A program made the position numbers and the translations under genes. A model generated the notes under the pieces. The model saw only the letters and a list, made by a program, of their open reading frames with translations, was not told the origin of the DNA and searched no databases. From Ectocarpus siliculosus (taxonomy: Eukaryota > Sar > Phaeophyceae > Ectocarpales > Ectocarpaceae): a stretch of 64,000 nucleotides of DNA. This document shows, one piece after another, positions 14,784-26,838 of this stretch. Position 1 is the stretch's first letter. Each line of letters begins with the position of its first letter. Location of the stretch: assembly GCA_000310025.1 (NCBI GenBank), contig FN649740.1, forward strand, positions 5,271,634 to 5,335,633. The letters are read 5' to 3'.

Positions 14784-14879
14784 ATGCGATGGCACGGCAG
14801 CATCGCTGTGTTGTGTGTGCTACGTCTGTCGCTGCTCGCTACAGCTTCTCAGCTCACCTCCCGTCTTATCTCCAAGAAC
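14784..14879 (+). CDS. Possible first exon encoding a hydrophobic leader
   Basis: An ATG at 14784 opens 32 codons that read like a signal peptide or anchor (MRWHGSIAVLCVLRLSLLAT, then ASQLTSRL) and end at a strong GTGAGT donor at 14880 in phase 1. The acceptor at 16275 (CCCCCTCGCAG) accepts phase 1 and runs in frame into the exon at 16312-16524. It could therefore be the true first exon of the unknown gene at 16-21 kb, or a leader exon of transcribed 5' UTR. Against this, the downstream protein is very basic and looks nuclear or cytoplasmic. A second ATG at 14789 in another frame would not join in frame. Evidence is splice logic only. Confidence 0.3.
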
Positions 14880-16311
14880 GGTGAGTGTCCTCGTCTGTTC
14901 GCTGCTGCCGCTCTTTTGGTCATACTTATGCGAGGAGATTCGAAGCTCAAAGTGTTGATTTTTAATTGCCAACTGCCGTTTGTGTGACATCATGTGTGAG
15001 TTTGGCCCCGTCTTGGTACACCTCTGGCATCAAACAACACTTGGAAGTATTTGAGACAAAGAGAGGACCGCGGTATCCACCTGTGTTCGCTGCTCATCGG
15101 TGCGTATGCTGCTTTCGTATGGGCTCTCTCTTCGCTGCTATAGTCTATTGCGCGATCTCGCCTGATTGCGGCAGAGCGCAGAGGGCCCGCAGTGTACTGC
15201 TGTCTCAGTCTCAGCTTTTTACATGTAGACCTCCACGCATATGTGTACCGGCGGCCTTGGCGGTAGTGCATGCCCGACGAGTGCACTCCACGTTGCCGGA
15301 GCATGATCGCTGTAAAGCAACTGTCCTGTAATTTGAGCTGTTGGCAGCAGCGGGCAACACGCACACATCTTGCACCTAGATTCACGAAGCACCCCACCGT
15401 GGAGACTGGCAACTTGGGCTTCTTCTAGAGACCTAGAGACCAAAAGCTCTCAGCAAGGCCCTTCGGAGTCCCTCGAACTACAGTGTAGGGTACGATGCAA
15501 AATCGCAGCTTCCATGTAGTCGCGTGTCATCAAAACCCTGTCCGGTGCAGCAGCCCGTCCATGTTCTCCACGTTGTAGTGGACATGACTTAAGATACCAC
15601 ACCCCCCTGGTCTGATTTTCAAGACCTGATTGCTTCACAACAAAGAAGAAGCCACCAAATCAAACGCACCTTCTCCGAAGGCTCTCGACGATGCGATTCT
15701 ACATACGGCCGCTATTCTCGACACCGTCACTGTTTTTGCTGCAGGTAGGCGAGTTTTACTAATGCGGTCAGGGTGTGGTTCGTATGCAACCTACAGGCTC
15801 GACTACGTGACACGTGCCTGATCGCCGTGTGGCACTGAAAAGGTGCATGGCATCCCGCTTCTACAACTTTGCAAGCTTACGCATGTTTAGTCGTGATCGA
15901 CTGGTCCCCTCTCTGAACGCCTACCCGGTCGACGTGTTCGCCTACACGTATAATACTTTCGAAAACTGCTGTAAAGCAGTCTACAAATATGTTCGTCCGT
16001 GTGCAGCGTTGCTAAAGACTGCCGTAGGCGTTTGTACCGAGGACTGTTGCCGCCTAGCACTTAGTGGCTTCATGGCGGCTGGCGAGGGCATATTATTGGC
16101 ACATGCTCACCCGCATACCGTTGGTTTTGGCGGTGCAAACTGTGCTTGCAAGGATACAGTAACGGGACGCGAGCAGCCGCCGTCAGAGCGTACGTTCCTT
16201 TGGTGCTGGTGGTGCAATGTGCGCTTTGCGCGTGGCAACGTTGAGATGACGCGCTATTGCTAGACCCCCCTCGCAGCAGTGCCACAGACTGACAGTTTTG
16301 TTACCATTGCC
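14880..16311. other. Intron or intergenic DNA with a dispersed repeat copy
   Basis: No exon is supported here. Bases about 15587-15650 resemble one arm of the inverted repeat at 43.1-43.3 kb. The 149-codon open frame ending at 16263 is Cys-rich, has no recognisable domain and was not called. Confidence 0.4.
15587..15650. repeat. Diverged copy of the 43.1 kb repeat arm
   Basis: AAGATACCACACCCCCCTGG followed by GATTTTCAAGACCTGATTGC parallels the left arm and inner sequence at about 43137-43200, including the following CACAACAAAGAA stretch. This indicates a dispersed repeat family. Confidence 0.55.
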
Positions 16312-19300
16312 ATGTTTCGCTTCTTCGTGTCTCCGCCCTGCTTGCTCAAGTCTATCCAAGCGATAGCTGTCGGCACACTAGGCAGGCAAGGTCGAGAGGA
16401 AGAGCGAACAGAGCGAAAGCCCGGCCGCTCAGGAGAGACCACGACACCCATGCATCGCAAGGAAGACGAGAAACCCTCGGAGGAATTTTGGGAGCACTTC
16501 TTCCGTGAAGAGAATTTCCAAGGCGTGAGTGGAGTTGATGCAGATGCGTGTTGTGCCGATGGTACATGTGACGCAAGAAACCCTCCGACCCATGTACCCG
16601 AGCGGGACTGAGTCAGAATCGAACCCTCGTAACAATTGCATCTATTTATTGCACCGTGTGTAAATTGGTGTCTTGCCCCTCCCCCCCCCACCCCCTCTAC
16701 TCTGGACGTGCTGAAAGACCCGGAATCAATCACGTGACAAGCTGTAGTCCTTTCGCAGAAGCGAACACCTCAACGAGGATTCTGAAGTTTGCCTCGGAAC
16801 CTCCTCCCGACGGGAAATATATCTGCTCCGGTGATCGTCCTCCCAGCCCCTATCCCACGCGCACAGCACCCGTTGATTTCTCTTCAGCGGCCTATTCCCC
16901 TTGCTCTTTCCCTGAGCACCTACCCCCGCTCCCCACCACACCCTCCTGATTGCTTATACTCTACCCGCGCACAACACTCCCGGCTGAGATGACCGACGAG
17001 GCAACGTCTTTCCATCTACCCTCCGCGTTCCCCGTTTTCCATTCGCTCCTTCTTCCTGTGCGGTCACTCAGAAAACTCTCGGAGATTTCCTGAACGATGC
17101 GTCTCCCACTCCGACCGCAGTGAAAAAGAGAGAGGCATGGTTCGACGTTCCCCATCGGGAGCTTTTCTACAAAGAAGAGGACCTCCGCTGCTTCCGCACG
17201 AACGGCACCTACATCGGAGACGACTGGGACCCGGATGATTTGGAGGAAGAAGCCGTTGGATCCGAACAGGAACCGGACCAAGAATCAGAACCACCGACAG
17301 TTTCTGTTTCCTCCTCCGCGGATGATGCCATTCGCGTTCCACGTAGGAAAGAGGCGGAACACACTGGGTGCCAGGAAGAGGGAGAGTGGGAGGAGGAGGG
17401 AGAGGGGCGGTTGCCGGGTACGGGCTCCACGGTGAATAGACCCGCGCAGACGCCTGAAGAGTTGTGCCTCGGAGCCGCGGCTTTCGCTGCCGCTTCCGCT
17501 GCTTACGGTAGGCCTTCTTCTTCGTCATCTACGCCTTTGGCCCCCGGTGGTCTTGCGTTGCCGTCCCAGGGCGGTGGCGGTACCAACGGTTCTTCCGAAG
17601 GATCCGGGAACCTTCCTGTGGAAGGAAATCGTGTCGGGAAAACTCGTTCTTCTGGACGATATCGGAGTTCCACCGCTGCCGCTAGCTGCGGCAGAAGTGT
17701 CAACGGCAGCAGCAGCGGCAGCGGCAGCAAGGAAGGCCACCCGACGGGTAGCAGCAGGAATGTCAAGAAGAGCGGGGGGCATGGCGGACCGAAGCAGCAA
17801 CAGAAGCAACGTCACGAACGAGTGGGAGGGAAGAGGCAACGGAGCGCGGCGTCGGGCGATGGTGGGTTAACGGGGGCTTCGGTCGGTGATTCCAGTGGCG
17901 ACGATCCGCGGAAGAAAAGGAGGGCGGCAGGCGGCGTCTTGGTGAGTCCTATTGTACCTGGTGAATGCTGTATCGCTCTATGGTTGACAATCTCGGCATG
18001 CTTGCGTTTTTTGGCCACGTGTGCCTTTCGCTCCGCACAACCTTGATACACGTCCACTTCTCATCTTCCTGCAGCGTCTTCTTTTTGTGTTTGGTGGTGC
18101 ATGTGCGGTCGACGACCGTGCTACGTTCATGACGGTTTTGACAACCTACGCAAATATCATGTCGCGAAAATCTACGCACGGAGGTTGCCGCAGCATTCTA
18201 CCCCTCCCACTAGAAACACGGCACCCCCTCACCTCAAGGTTTTTTCTTCTGTTTACCCTGGGTGTTGTGTACTGATGCTTCGCTCAGGGTCATACGGAGT
18301 TGTTCCTATCCCCGAAGCCTTCCTGGCTTTGCTGAACTGGGTAGGAAAGCATGTTTTGATATTCACTTCAACGTTTGTGGTGGTGGTCGTGACTCTCCGA
18401 AGGCAGGATGCCGAAATACCTCCTTGGTGTGTGCGGGTAGTGGAATTCTCCGATTATTCGGGCGGCGTCAGTCGGAATGGTAACGGCTGCGCTATCCCGT
18501 AGTATTTTAATGTTTAACCCCAGGTAAAAAATGCGACGTGCTAGGCCTGTAAGCACCAAAATTTTGTTTCGTGGCGATGGGTATCATATGTTTGCGGTGG
18601 CTATCAGTTGTGAGTAGCAAACGACCTGTTAAACGTTTGGTTGGTGGGGCTTTTGAATTGCAGAAATGACTATCCTGGATGGAGACAATGCCGACGACGA
18701 CGTTTCCCAATGTGATGATGACAACGACGTGAACTGCTGTACTATATTCTTCGTGTGCAGGCACCGACGAGCAGCTCTCTCGGCAGAGCTGCGGCAACAA
18801 AGTCTGTCCTGGATGAAATCGGTGTCGCCAACAACAAAGACCCGATGCAGAAGAAGCTTCGTGAGTTCCGCCAGAAGAAGTCCAGCACGGCGACCGCCGT
18901 CGCAGGGGCAGGCACCAGCAAGGCATCAACCAAGGGTAAGAGAGCGGTATCCAAGACGACGTCCGTCCAGAGCGTAGCGGCCATGCAGGCAAAGCCGGCA
19001 CGTGGACGGCCTGCCTCAACTCGAGGCCGGACTAGTGTCGCCTCGGCCCATGCGGATGCCGCGCCAAGAGCTGCGGTCCGGGGGTCACGATCAGCGTCTT
19101 TGAAGGGTTCGGTGGCCTCGGCGGTGGGGTCACCGGCGAGGGGGAGGGCAGGGACGGTCAGTTCCACCCCAGGTGGTGTAAGCTTAGGCGTGAGCACCGC
19201 TTCCATCGCCGGAGGGGCAGAGGCGGAGGCCAAGAAAAACGTCTCCTCGTCCACGAACGTTCCCAGGAGCAATCCCAAGACGGTGTCGAAGCCGGTGACT

Positions 19301-20979
19301 ACGGTGAAGCGCAGCGTCAGCGGCAATGGCAGTGGTGTTGGAGGGCCAAAGAGTGCGAGAGAGCAATCAACCGGTGTGAAGCGGAAGGGGCCGACAGTGC
19401 TGTCAAGCAACGTGACAGACCGAACGAAAAGGTGTGCAGCAGGGCGTGTTCTTGGACTACCGGTGTCCCCGGTGGTCCTTTCTGAGCACGAACACACCTG
19501 GCGGTCAGTCCATCTAGAGGAACTGCCACGTAGCATCAAAGGTTTTTCGCCGTCAACACGCATGTGATTTTATCTCTCGCGTTCCTATGTCGCGATCTGT
19601 TTTCCGTTGGTGTTTGCGCTTTCGCAACGAGATTTGCATTTTTTTGTCAGGTATTTTGTCACCTAGCGTGTGATATTACCTTTCGACCCGTATTTGTTGG
19701 ATGGCGAGCGATTATCAACAAGAGTTGCCGATTTGTTCAGTTCGTGCGTGATACACGCCAGCCTTGGATACCGAGTAGAAATACCTTTTTTGGTGACCAT
19801 TAGGGTAAGTGCTCGCAGTTGCTCGGGGCACTATTTGAGACAAGTGTACCTACGTGATGCGTATTTAGCAGGCCCCCTTTTTCGATATGTATGGGTAATT
19901 TTATTTGCGTCTTCCGTGACCCTGGGGTACATGATTCCCCCGACCTATACGTCTCGCCTTGGGACAAACCCAGGGTACGTTAATAGGTTCCCCACGGGGC
20001 AGAGACTTGTTTTGTGTTCGATATGAAAGTCCGCCTTGAAAAATTCAACGCAATCGCGAACGTACGGTTTCATGTGGTACCACTACGTGCCGTTGTGTTT
20101 GGTGTCACTACCATATTGTTCGTATAAGCAATGTCCCCGAGTGAAGATCTTGCTCAATGGCTAGCACCCTACCAAACTCATGTTCTTGATGGTCTTCCGC
20201 GCTTAAATCCTTTCCGGTGCGTGCTCGTTTTCTCTCTTTTCCTTTTTCTCAGGCGGCCCAGCGGTAAAAATAAAACCGACAAAGACGACTCGGCGGCATT
20301 GAGCTTTGACGAGGATCTTAAGGCCAAGCTGGCGGCACACAACAGGGGGGTGACGAAGGGCAGACACACGTACGAGCCCTCCAAGGGACGAGTGAAGGAC
20401 TGGAAGAAGGTGGGGTGCCTGAGCGGTTGAGGATGGGTTGGGGAATGCGGTTCCCGTGAAGAGTACACATGCACCTCCGGCTCAAAGGCAAGCACGTATG
20501 AGGTGTGCCATGTAGGAAATCCTGGCGAACCCTCTTCATGTAACGCGTTAGACGTGCAGGGGGCTAGGATTGCGGACTAATTTTCTTGAAGCGTTTTCTG
20601 TCTTTTTGGTTTTCCCAATACGTGTTTTCCCTTTGCTAGTTTGGCCCACATTGTTCACCCTGCTCCCGCGTCGTCGGCCTGGGTTGGTAACTCTATTCCG
20701 TTATCTATATTGGGAGAGAGGCAAGCCGCAGAGGGTGACGGACGTCTTGTCAACGTCATGAAAAGTGGTGTTAATTATTTTGTCCTCGTCCTTGTCTCCT
20801 CTTCCTCGATCCTTTCCTGACTCCACCGGCGCGCTGCTCCATGCTGCCTGGCTGACGGTTACTCTGTTGTTCAGTGGGAGAGCAAGACCGGCAAGAAGTA
20901 CTACTCCCTCAATCCCGACGAAAAGGCCGACGCCAACAGAGAGATACTCGCCATGCTCGCGGCGGAGAAAGACGGATAG
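16312..20979 (+). CDS. Unrecognised Lys/Ser/Gly-rich protein, five exons, about 671 residues
   Basis: Exons 16312-16524, 17072-17941, 18761-19431, 20253-20409 and 20875-20979 (TAG stop) join in consistent phase with good GT donors and pyrimidine-rich AG acceptors. The conserved-looking parts are the ends. The N-terminal part has EKPSEEFWEHFFREENFQ and KKREAWFDVPHRELFYKEED, followed by an acidic stretch. The C-terminal part has HTYEPSKGRVKDW, then WESKTGKKYYSLNPDEK and a short helix ending in AAEKDG. The middle 400 residues are low complexity (Ser, Gly, Ala, Lys, Arg), with basic clusters such as KKRRAAGG that could be nuclear localisation signals. No signal peptide or membrane span lies in the called exons. 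The start is uncertain: ATG 16312 is the first in frame, ATG 16450 is closer to the conserved segment, and an upstream exon at 14784 is also phase-compatible. I do not recognise the family; a chromatin- or cytoskeleton-associated role is only a guess from composition. Confidence 0.65.
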
Positions 20980-21045
20980 TTTTCCCTGGCAGGGAGAAAA
21001 AATAGTCGCCATGCTCGCAGCCGAGAGGGATAGCGGTTATTCATA
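20941..21045 (+). repeat. Short imperfect duplication of the last codons at the 3' end
   Basis: The final coding segment (reading REILAMLAAEKDG before the stop at 20977) is followed about 50 bases on by a diverged copy that reads KIVAMLAAERDSGYS in another frame. The copy begins near 20996. It lies in the presumed 3' UTR of the preceding gene. Confidence 0.6.
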
Positions 21046-23193
21046 GAGTTAAGGCCTTCCCCAGCAGGCAGATAGAGAGACATCGTTGCAGCTTGTGGTA
21101 CTTGTAGTCCATCCCTCGTACCCGTGTTACCCTGGTCCTGGCCACATGCTCGCCGAACTTTGAGGATGAATTGTTTTAAGGCCGGGTAGTAGTGGCCTTT
21201 CCAAAGCTGCTACCATTAGGAGCTGAACACGGGCCGAGGGCTTGGTTTCAGATGTTCGGCAAATAGTACGAGGGTTGCCTCGGGGCAAAAGAGTACGTCG
21301 GCATGTAGAGCAACGCAACAGGTCAAGGAGTTGATTCGATACGAATACTAGCTATGGAATGAGCAGGTTTCCATCGGCAGAGTAAAAAGGGCCGGGATCT
21401 ACAGCACCCATCGAAGCCAGTGTACACTCGGTGGCGCCTAGTCTTGAGCGCTATCGAATGGTGTCTTTGTGACGAGATGTGATGTTTGGGCTTGACTTCG
21501 ACTTTTGTTGTGAAAATGAAATGATAAGTTGATATTCCCGAGCAACCACACGTGAATGGAGCGTCGTCGCCGAGTGCTGTTGGTGTGGTGGCCGTCCGAA
21601 GTGGGAAGACAACGGGCACAGTAATGGATGCCTAGGTCTAGGCAACATACTGCGTAGTAGCACCAACAAAGCGGGGTTGTTGTTGTTGTTGTTTCGGGTT
21701 GCGGTTCCCACCGGTAGCTTGAATGTTTTGTTCCCCGACATTCACAATACCAACAGCACACGCGGCAACAATGTATCGATACAAGGTGCCGACAAGCACG
21801 TCCTGCCTACATAGACCACCTACCACCTAGTTCCGGAGGGTCTCTTTTTTTTGTTTCCGTTATGAGGGGCACTCGCCGATACAATGTTTGTCGTGGAGTT
21901 GGCGACTACAACTACTGTGAGGCAGAGGCTTTTTGGATTAGCTGGCAACCAAACTGGACCACTCCGGGGCGAGCAGGGGAAGGCCGCGTGTAGTACAAAC
22001 GATAAATCGCCTCCTGCGATACAGAACGCGCCAATTTTCTTACTCCCGAGGACCACTGATTGTACGCTCCGTGGGGAAATCCAAACAGGAATTGTATGGA
22101 TTTGGTTTGTAGTATTGGGTCAAGTAGTCTTCGTAGTATTCGAAATGTTGAACCCTCAAGATACGGCGGTGCGTCCTAAACCAGGTTGCCAAATGACGGA
22201 ACCCCACGGAAAACCAAGTAGTCTAGAGTACAGTATCGGGATAGATTTACCTCTTGTCACGTCTTCGTTTGGCCAACGAGCCCTGAAGATGTTTCAACCT
22301 TCCTTGTGGTGAGGAGGAAGGTTCTAAGTGACACGTGTGAAAAATGAGAGCACGCCACCGGACTTACACTCACCCCAGCCCTAGGAGTCCTGCGTCACGC
22401 CCCTGACCCCCTTCCCCTCTGCACCTGTCCCGGCGGAGTACAGGCGACACCAACGAACACGCAAGCGGATGGCGTGCTAACAGAAACCCAACACGAGGCT
22501 CGTTTTCCACCAAACGATTGCCTCAATCAAGCTTTCAAATATAGCCTGGGTATGCACAGAACGAACTGGAAACCAAAGGAACCAAGCAATGTCTGCGGCC
22601 ATCGCAGGGCATGGTTTCCTTTCTCCACCCAGTCAGGCGGCACCCTCCTCCAGGCGCGATTGGCATCAAATCGCCGTGAAGAGAACGGCGCTCATCCAAC
22701 ACTGGTACATGCTCACGGGGTGTGGGTCTCCTGCTAAACACAGCCCGAACAGTGAACGTCATGCTGCGTGACTTGATTTCTCGATACTGTCATAGCCCCC
22801 AGCCCCCGCCCTACCTCCCTTGGGAGGTGCTAGTGTATGAAGACTGCGAAACCTTGGAAGCACACCCTCAGCTTGCGAGGAACACACGGTGTCCAACTTC
22901 GCGGATTTTCGGTCGTCGGCCCACTTTGGCTTCCTGGTAACAGGTAGACCGACGACCGGCCATTGCCAGGGAAGGGGTACTCCCGAAACAAGCACCGACC
23001 ACTGCACTATTTGTCTGAGTATCTTGACGAGTGCCCTTCGGGAGAAAGCAGCACGGCCTTCCATTCGACGCCAATACCTAACTCAAACGAGGTAGAACCT
23101 TTTACAGACCACCGTTGTTTATGAAGGGGTCGGTGACAACCCCGTGGGTGTGAAGTGTGAACTGTACTGTTGAGCGTACGGTAGGGGGAGGAC
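20980..23193. other. Intergenic region between convergent genes
   Basis: About 2.2 kb between the stop of the plus-strand gene at 20979 and the stop of the minus-strand CFAP77-like gene at 23194. It should hold both 3' UTRs. A GTT/AAC-type simple repeat sits near 21676-21693. Longer open frames here have no domain logic or splice support. Confidence 0.4.
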
Positions 23194-26100
23194 CTAGGCT
23201 CTGGCGGCGAGAGTTGCTGAAGCCCGAAGGCCGGGGTTAGGAGGGTTGACCTTTCCAGGAATGTTCTGGAACTTTTTCATCACGAACTTTCCACCGTCAA
23301 TATGTACAACAACGGAACAAGCATGGGGAGGGGGGGGGGGGGAGGCTGTTGCGCTAGGAGAAGCAAATCCAAAGAACGTCGCATGAAAGCTCACAGGCGC
23401 AATGTAAAAAAGCAAACAGAGGATTTGGGAGGATACGCGTGGCGACATGCTGGGATAGCCCTGCTCGTGTCAATCTGGAATGATTTGGAGAAGATTGTAT
23501 TGACGGACAAAGAGCCAAATCTGTCGGTATGTATCCGGTCCATGAGATACATGCTGATTCCGAAAAACCGTTCTTCCACGGGTAACAACGACCAACACTG
23601 CCACGATTTTCCAACGGGGCAAGGCGAAGTCATGATGCTAACCCTCACACAGCCACACGGATTGTAAAGCACGCAGTTCCAAACACATTTTCGGCATTCC
23701 TTGACTACAGTAGCCAAACTGCGAGGGACGACAATCGCACGCTTTGGGTGCGCAGGTGTTAATACTAGCATTTTGCATATTTCGTGCATGTGTTGAAGCT
23801 TGGATCATCACATTATTCTCTCTGAACTTTCATAGTATCCACGATACCCTTTCGGGGAGTCGTTTGCAAAGGCGCCCGCCTAAGATGTAATAGGAAGAAT
23901 TTTTGAAGGTACGGTACCGAACAGACACTCTTCCCTGAGGAGGAAACAAAGGCAGCAACAACGACAATACCAGCACACCAACAAGGCCGTACCGGTGTGC
24001 CTTGCTTGGGCGTGGGCTTGAGGGTGATGTTGTGGCCTTGGGACGCCTTGGTTTCCCTCGGCGGAGGCATTCGCTGCGATACGGTTACACAAAGGGGGGG
24101 ATGTCTCATGCGGGCTGCTACTAAACATGTGGAGCTTGGGGTAGAGTGATTCAAGAGGGTGAGACATGTTGTGGCAATTTAGCCCCGACCTCGTCGGAGG
24201 AGTTGGTGCCGGCTGCGACAGACACGAGTCGATAAACTTGGACACCGGCGAGCACGCAACACGCTGCATAGTATGCTATGACTGAGGAGAATGGAGAAAG
24301 TACCGAGATCACATGCACTGTACACTAGTTTTGCGCTTGAAGCCCTCTGCATGCGCACTTACTCATGATGAAACACCTTTGGACGAGGACAAGGACAACC
24401 ATGTCTCAACATTATACTATGGCGGATGCCCTACGTGACGACAACCGCATACATAGCCACACCTAACAACGACGACGATGACGGCAAAAATAGCAGTCCA
24501 CCCAACACCATCAACGTATAGGCAATAACGAGGACTTGGGCTCACGAATTTCTTCTCGAGCACGCTGACGTTGGGGTAGTCCTTGCCCTCCTGGCTGAAG
24601 TCGGTGAACCTTGCTTCGATGAGGGCCGACAGCGGGCACGCCATCTTTTCTGACTTTGTTCCGTACGGCCCATCGAAAGGGATCTGCACATGTTTTCAGC
24701 CGGCGTGGTTGTGAATCATACGCTCTCCTTGGATCCGCGAAGCCAACACAATCTAGTGCCACGATCAACCGCTTCAACTCCTGACCCGATCTAGCTATCG
24801 TTATCCTGGCCAAACGAAACACCCATGCACCTTGTCTTTCTTGCGCACGCCTCCCTCCATGGTTGTAGATCCCGGCGGTGCGAACCGGATCTCAGGGTGA
24901 GCCTGTGACGGTGGTGAATATAACCGGTTGCATATCAACTTGCTGGGGTTTGCAGTGGACGTGCACTGGGTTCTCGATGGTTTCATTGACATGAGGATAG
25001 TAGATGGGTCCATATCTACACGGATAACATACATATTATGCGGATTTCGACAGTGTGTTCCAGTGCGGTTGGTTGCGAGAACTATTCCAGTTAGCCCCGC
25101 CCTTGGTCGTGAAATACACCGGCAAAGACGCTACTGTAGGAGTTTCGAAGAACCGGTGCTTGTCGTTGGTCTCCTAAGGCGCAAGAGCTCATGGATCGCG
25201 TTAGGCGAAATCGTTTCAGAGTTTCCAGAACGTGCGGCATTGCAGACGAGGGTAAAACATAGATACTGAAGAAGGACGTGTGTTTCGGATGCAGGGATAA
25301 CCGGAAGTCATTACTGGAGCAGGTCTCAAACTTGGAGGCACCCGTGTGCCAAGGAGGTTTGCAATAAGATGTGTGCGATGGGTTGTAGCTGTCGAGTTTC
25401 ATGCAGTACCTGCGCAAAGAGCCTGTTGTCCTTGGCGGTGATGTTTCCGTAGTGGATGGCCATTACGTTCGTCTTGATCAAGTTTCGGTCCGACGACTTT
25501 GCCACCGACGGCTTGGAGACGTCCCACGTTGATATTACTGCAATGTACAGGCATGACATCCGTGTATTTGGGAGAAGGGGAGGAATAACCGGCAACATTT
25601 TTCAAGAAGAATACACAGAACAGCCGCCAGGTACTAGTGGTGAGGTTTCACCGACGCGAATAGTAGTCCCCCTCAGCTTCTGGTGTTGGGATGCAGGTGC
25701 AGTTGGAAGGAGGTTCAAGAATGAGTGCCGGACAGGGCGACGACCACCGTCGCCCTCGAGCACCTCGAGATCTATCAAAGCAGAGGTGTACCGTGTACCT
25801 ACTACAAGATACCGGGCTGCAGATCATTTTGGTTGTTGCTCAGGTACCTTGCACAACACGCCGTGGTGTATACCACGTGCTAAATTTTGAACCGACCGGT
25901 ACAGCGATACCGGTACTCGTAATGTGCTTCACAACAGCAGTATTTGGTGTGATACTCGGTGGGTTCTCACTTACCCGCTCCCGCCCCCTCGACGTCCTTT
26001 GTGACGAGGGCGCCGTATGTGTGACAAGACGGTGGAAGCTCTCGCGTACTCGTCCGGACCTTAGTGAGTGTGAGCGATATTGCGGCAATCCGAGATCGGT

Positions 26101-26838
26101 CCGACGAGAATGGAGCAGAGAATGGCGACTACGGCACGCAACAGCCTTCCAACACAAAAGTTGGGTTAGACAAAGATCGTCCATGTTTCTATGGCTTCTC
26201 AGGGTAGTCACGGGATCCGAATCTGTTACGAGTGAGGGTCATGACGGGAACACATCAAGCTGCCTTCCCAAGGTGACATTTTGCAGACTTGTGGCCTATA
26301 TACAAGAGGCATTCCATGTTTCTTCCAGAGCTAAGGGACCAACACCATGAGAATGACGAGGGGGCTACCGGAATACCACCTTGGGGCTTTCCACTATGGC
26401 ATAGAGCTGTTACGGTGGGCCTTGTAGGTCAAACCTCTGGACTGGTAACTCGATTCGTCACTCGTTTCTCACTATCCCAAGATGAACCACCTCCAACTAC
26501 AAGAAACATAAGCACAGAAAGAGGTCACACTGCTGCGATATCTAGGCTCTAGGTAGGCGATCGTGTAGCTCTCGGGTGACGCACCCTCTTCAACACACCC
26601 CCACGATCACTTCGATTAGGTTGTGACTTGGGTAGGTGAGTACGATTGTGTAACTAAAATTGGTAGGTGAGTACGATTGTGACTTGGGTAGGTGAGGCAG
26701 GCTTGTTGACGAGGCAAGGAGGGTTCGTGAGGCTCACCTGAGGCAGGCTTGTTGACGAAGACAACGAGGGTTCGTGAGGCTCACCTTCCCAACGACATCC
26801 TTGACCATTGTCGCCTTCTTTGCCTTAGCTTTCACCAT
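23194..26838 (-). CDS. CFAP77: CFAP77-like axonemal doublet outer-junction protein, 216 residues
   Basis: Seven exons (minus): 26785-26838, 25975-26059, 25410-25537, 24831-24902, 24546-24683, 23993-24073, 23194-23286. All junctions keep phase and the stop is TAG at 23194. The protein starts MVKAKAKKATMVKDVVGK. The order of features fits the CFAP77 family as I remember it: a Tyr-Gly turn (SCHTYG), an acidic-Gly step (KDVEGAGAV), a Trp followed by KP (STWDVSKPSV), a helix NLIKTNVMAIHYGNITAKD, the segment HPEIRFAPPG, then a second YG element (FDGPYGTKSEK) followed by LSALIEARF. CFAP77 is known as a microtubule inner protein at the outer junction of ciliary doublets, where the B-tubule attaches to the A-tubule. 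A role in zoid flagella is inferred. The last exon's acceptor (GGTGGAAAG) is weak, so the final 30 residues are less sure. The family call rests on remembered pattern, not a search. Confidence 0.6.
26622..26696. repeat. Small tandem/interspersed repeat, GGTAGGTGAGTACGATTGTG units
   Basis: The 20-base unit occurs at about 26631-26650 and again at 26662-26681. An overlapping GTGACTTGGGTAGGTGAG unit occurs at about 26623-26640 and 26679-26696. It lies in intron 1 of the CFAP77-like gene. Confidence 0.8.
26693..26786. repeat. Direct duplication of about 46 bases spanning a splice donor
   Basis: Units 26693-26739 and 26739-26786 share GAGGCAGGCTTGTTGACGA at the start and GGGTTCGTGAGGCTCACCT at the end, with a few differences and a one-base length change. 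On the minus strand each copy supplies the same GTGAGCCT donor, so the CFAP77-like exon 1 has two candidate 5' splice sites. Using the distal one would change the N-terminal region. Confidence 0.85.

Noticed and set aside
15814-16263. 149-codon Cys-rich plus frame
   Set aside because: No domain, no upstream exon in phase, and it ends just before the next gene's first exon. Likely chance.
16600-16640. GGTTCGATTC on the minus strand, tRNA-like
   Set aside because: No cloverleaf can be built from the flanking 80 bases.
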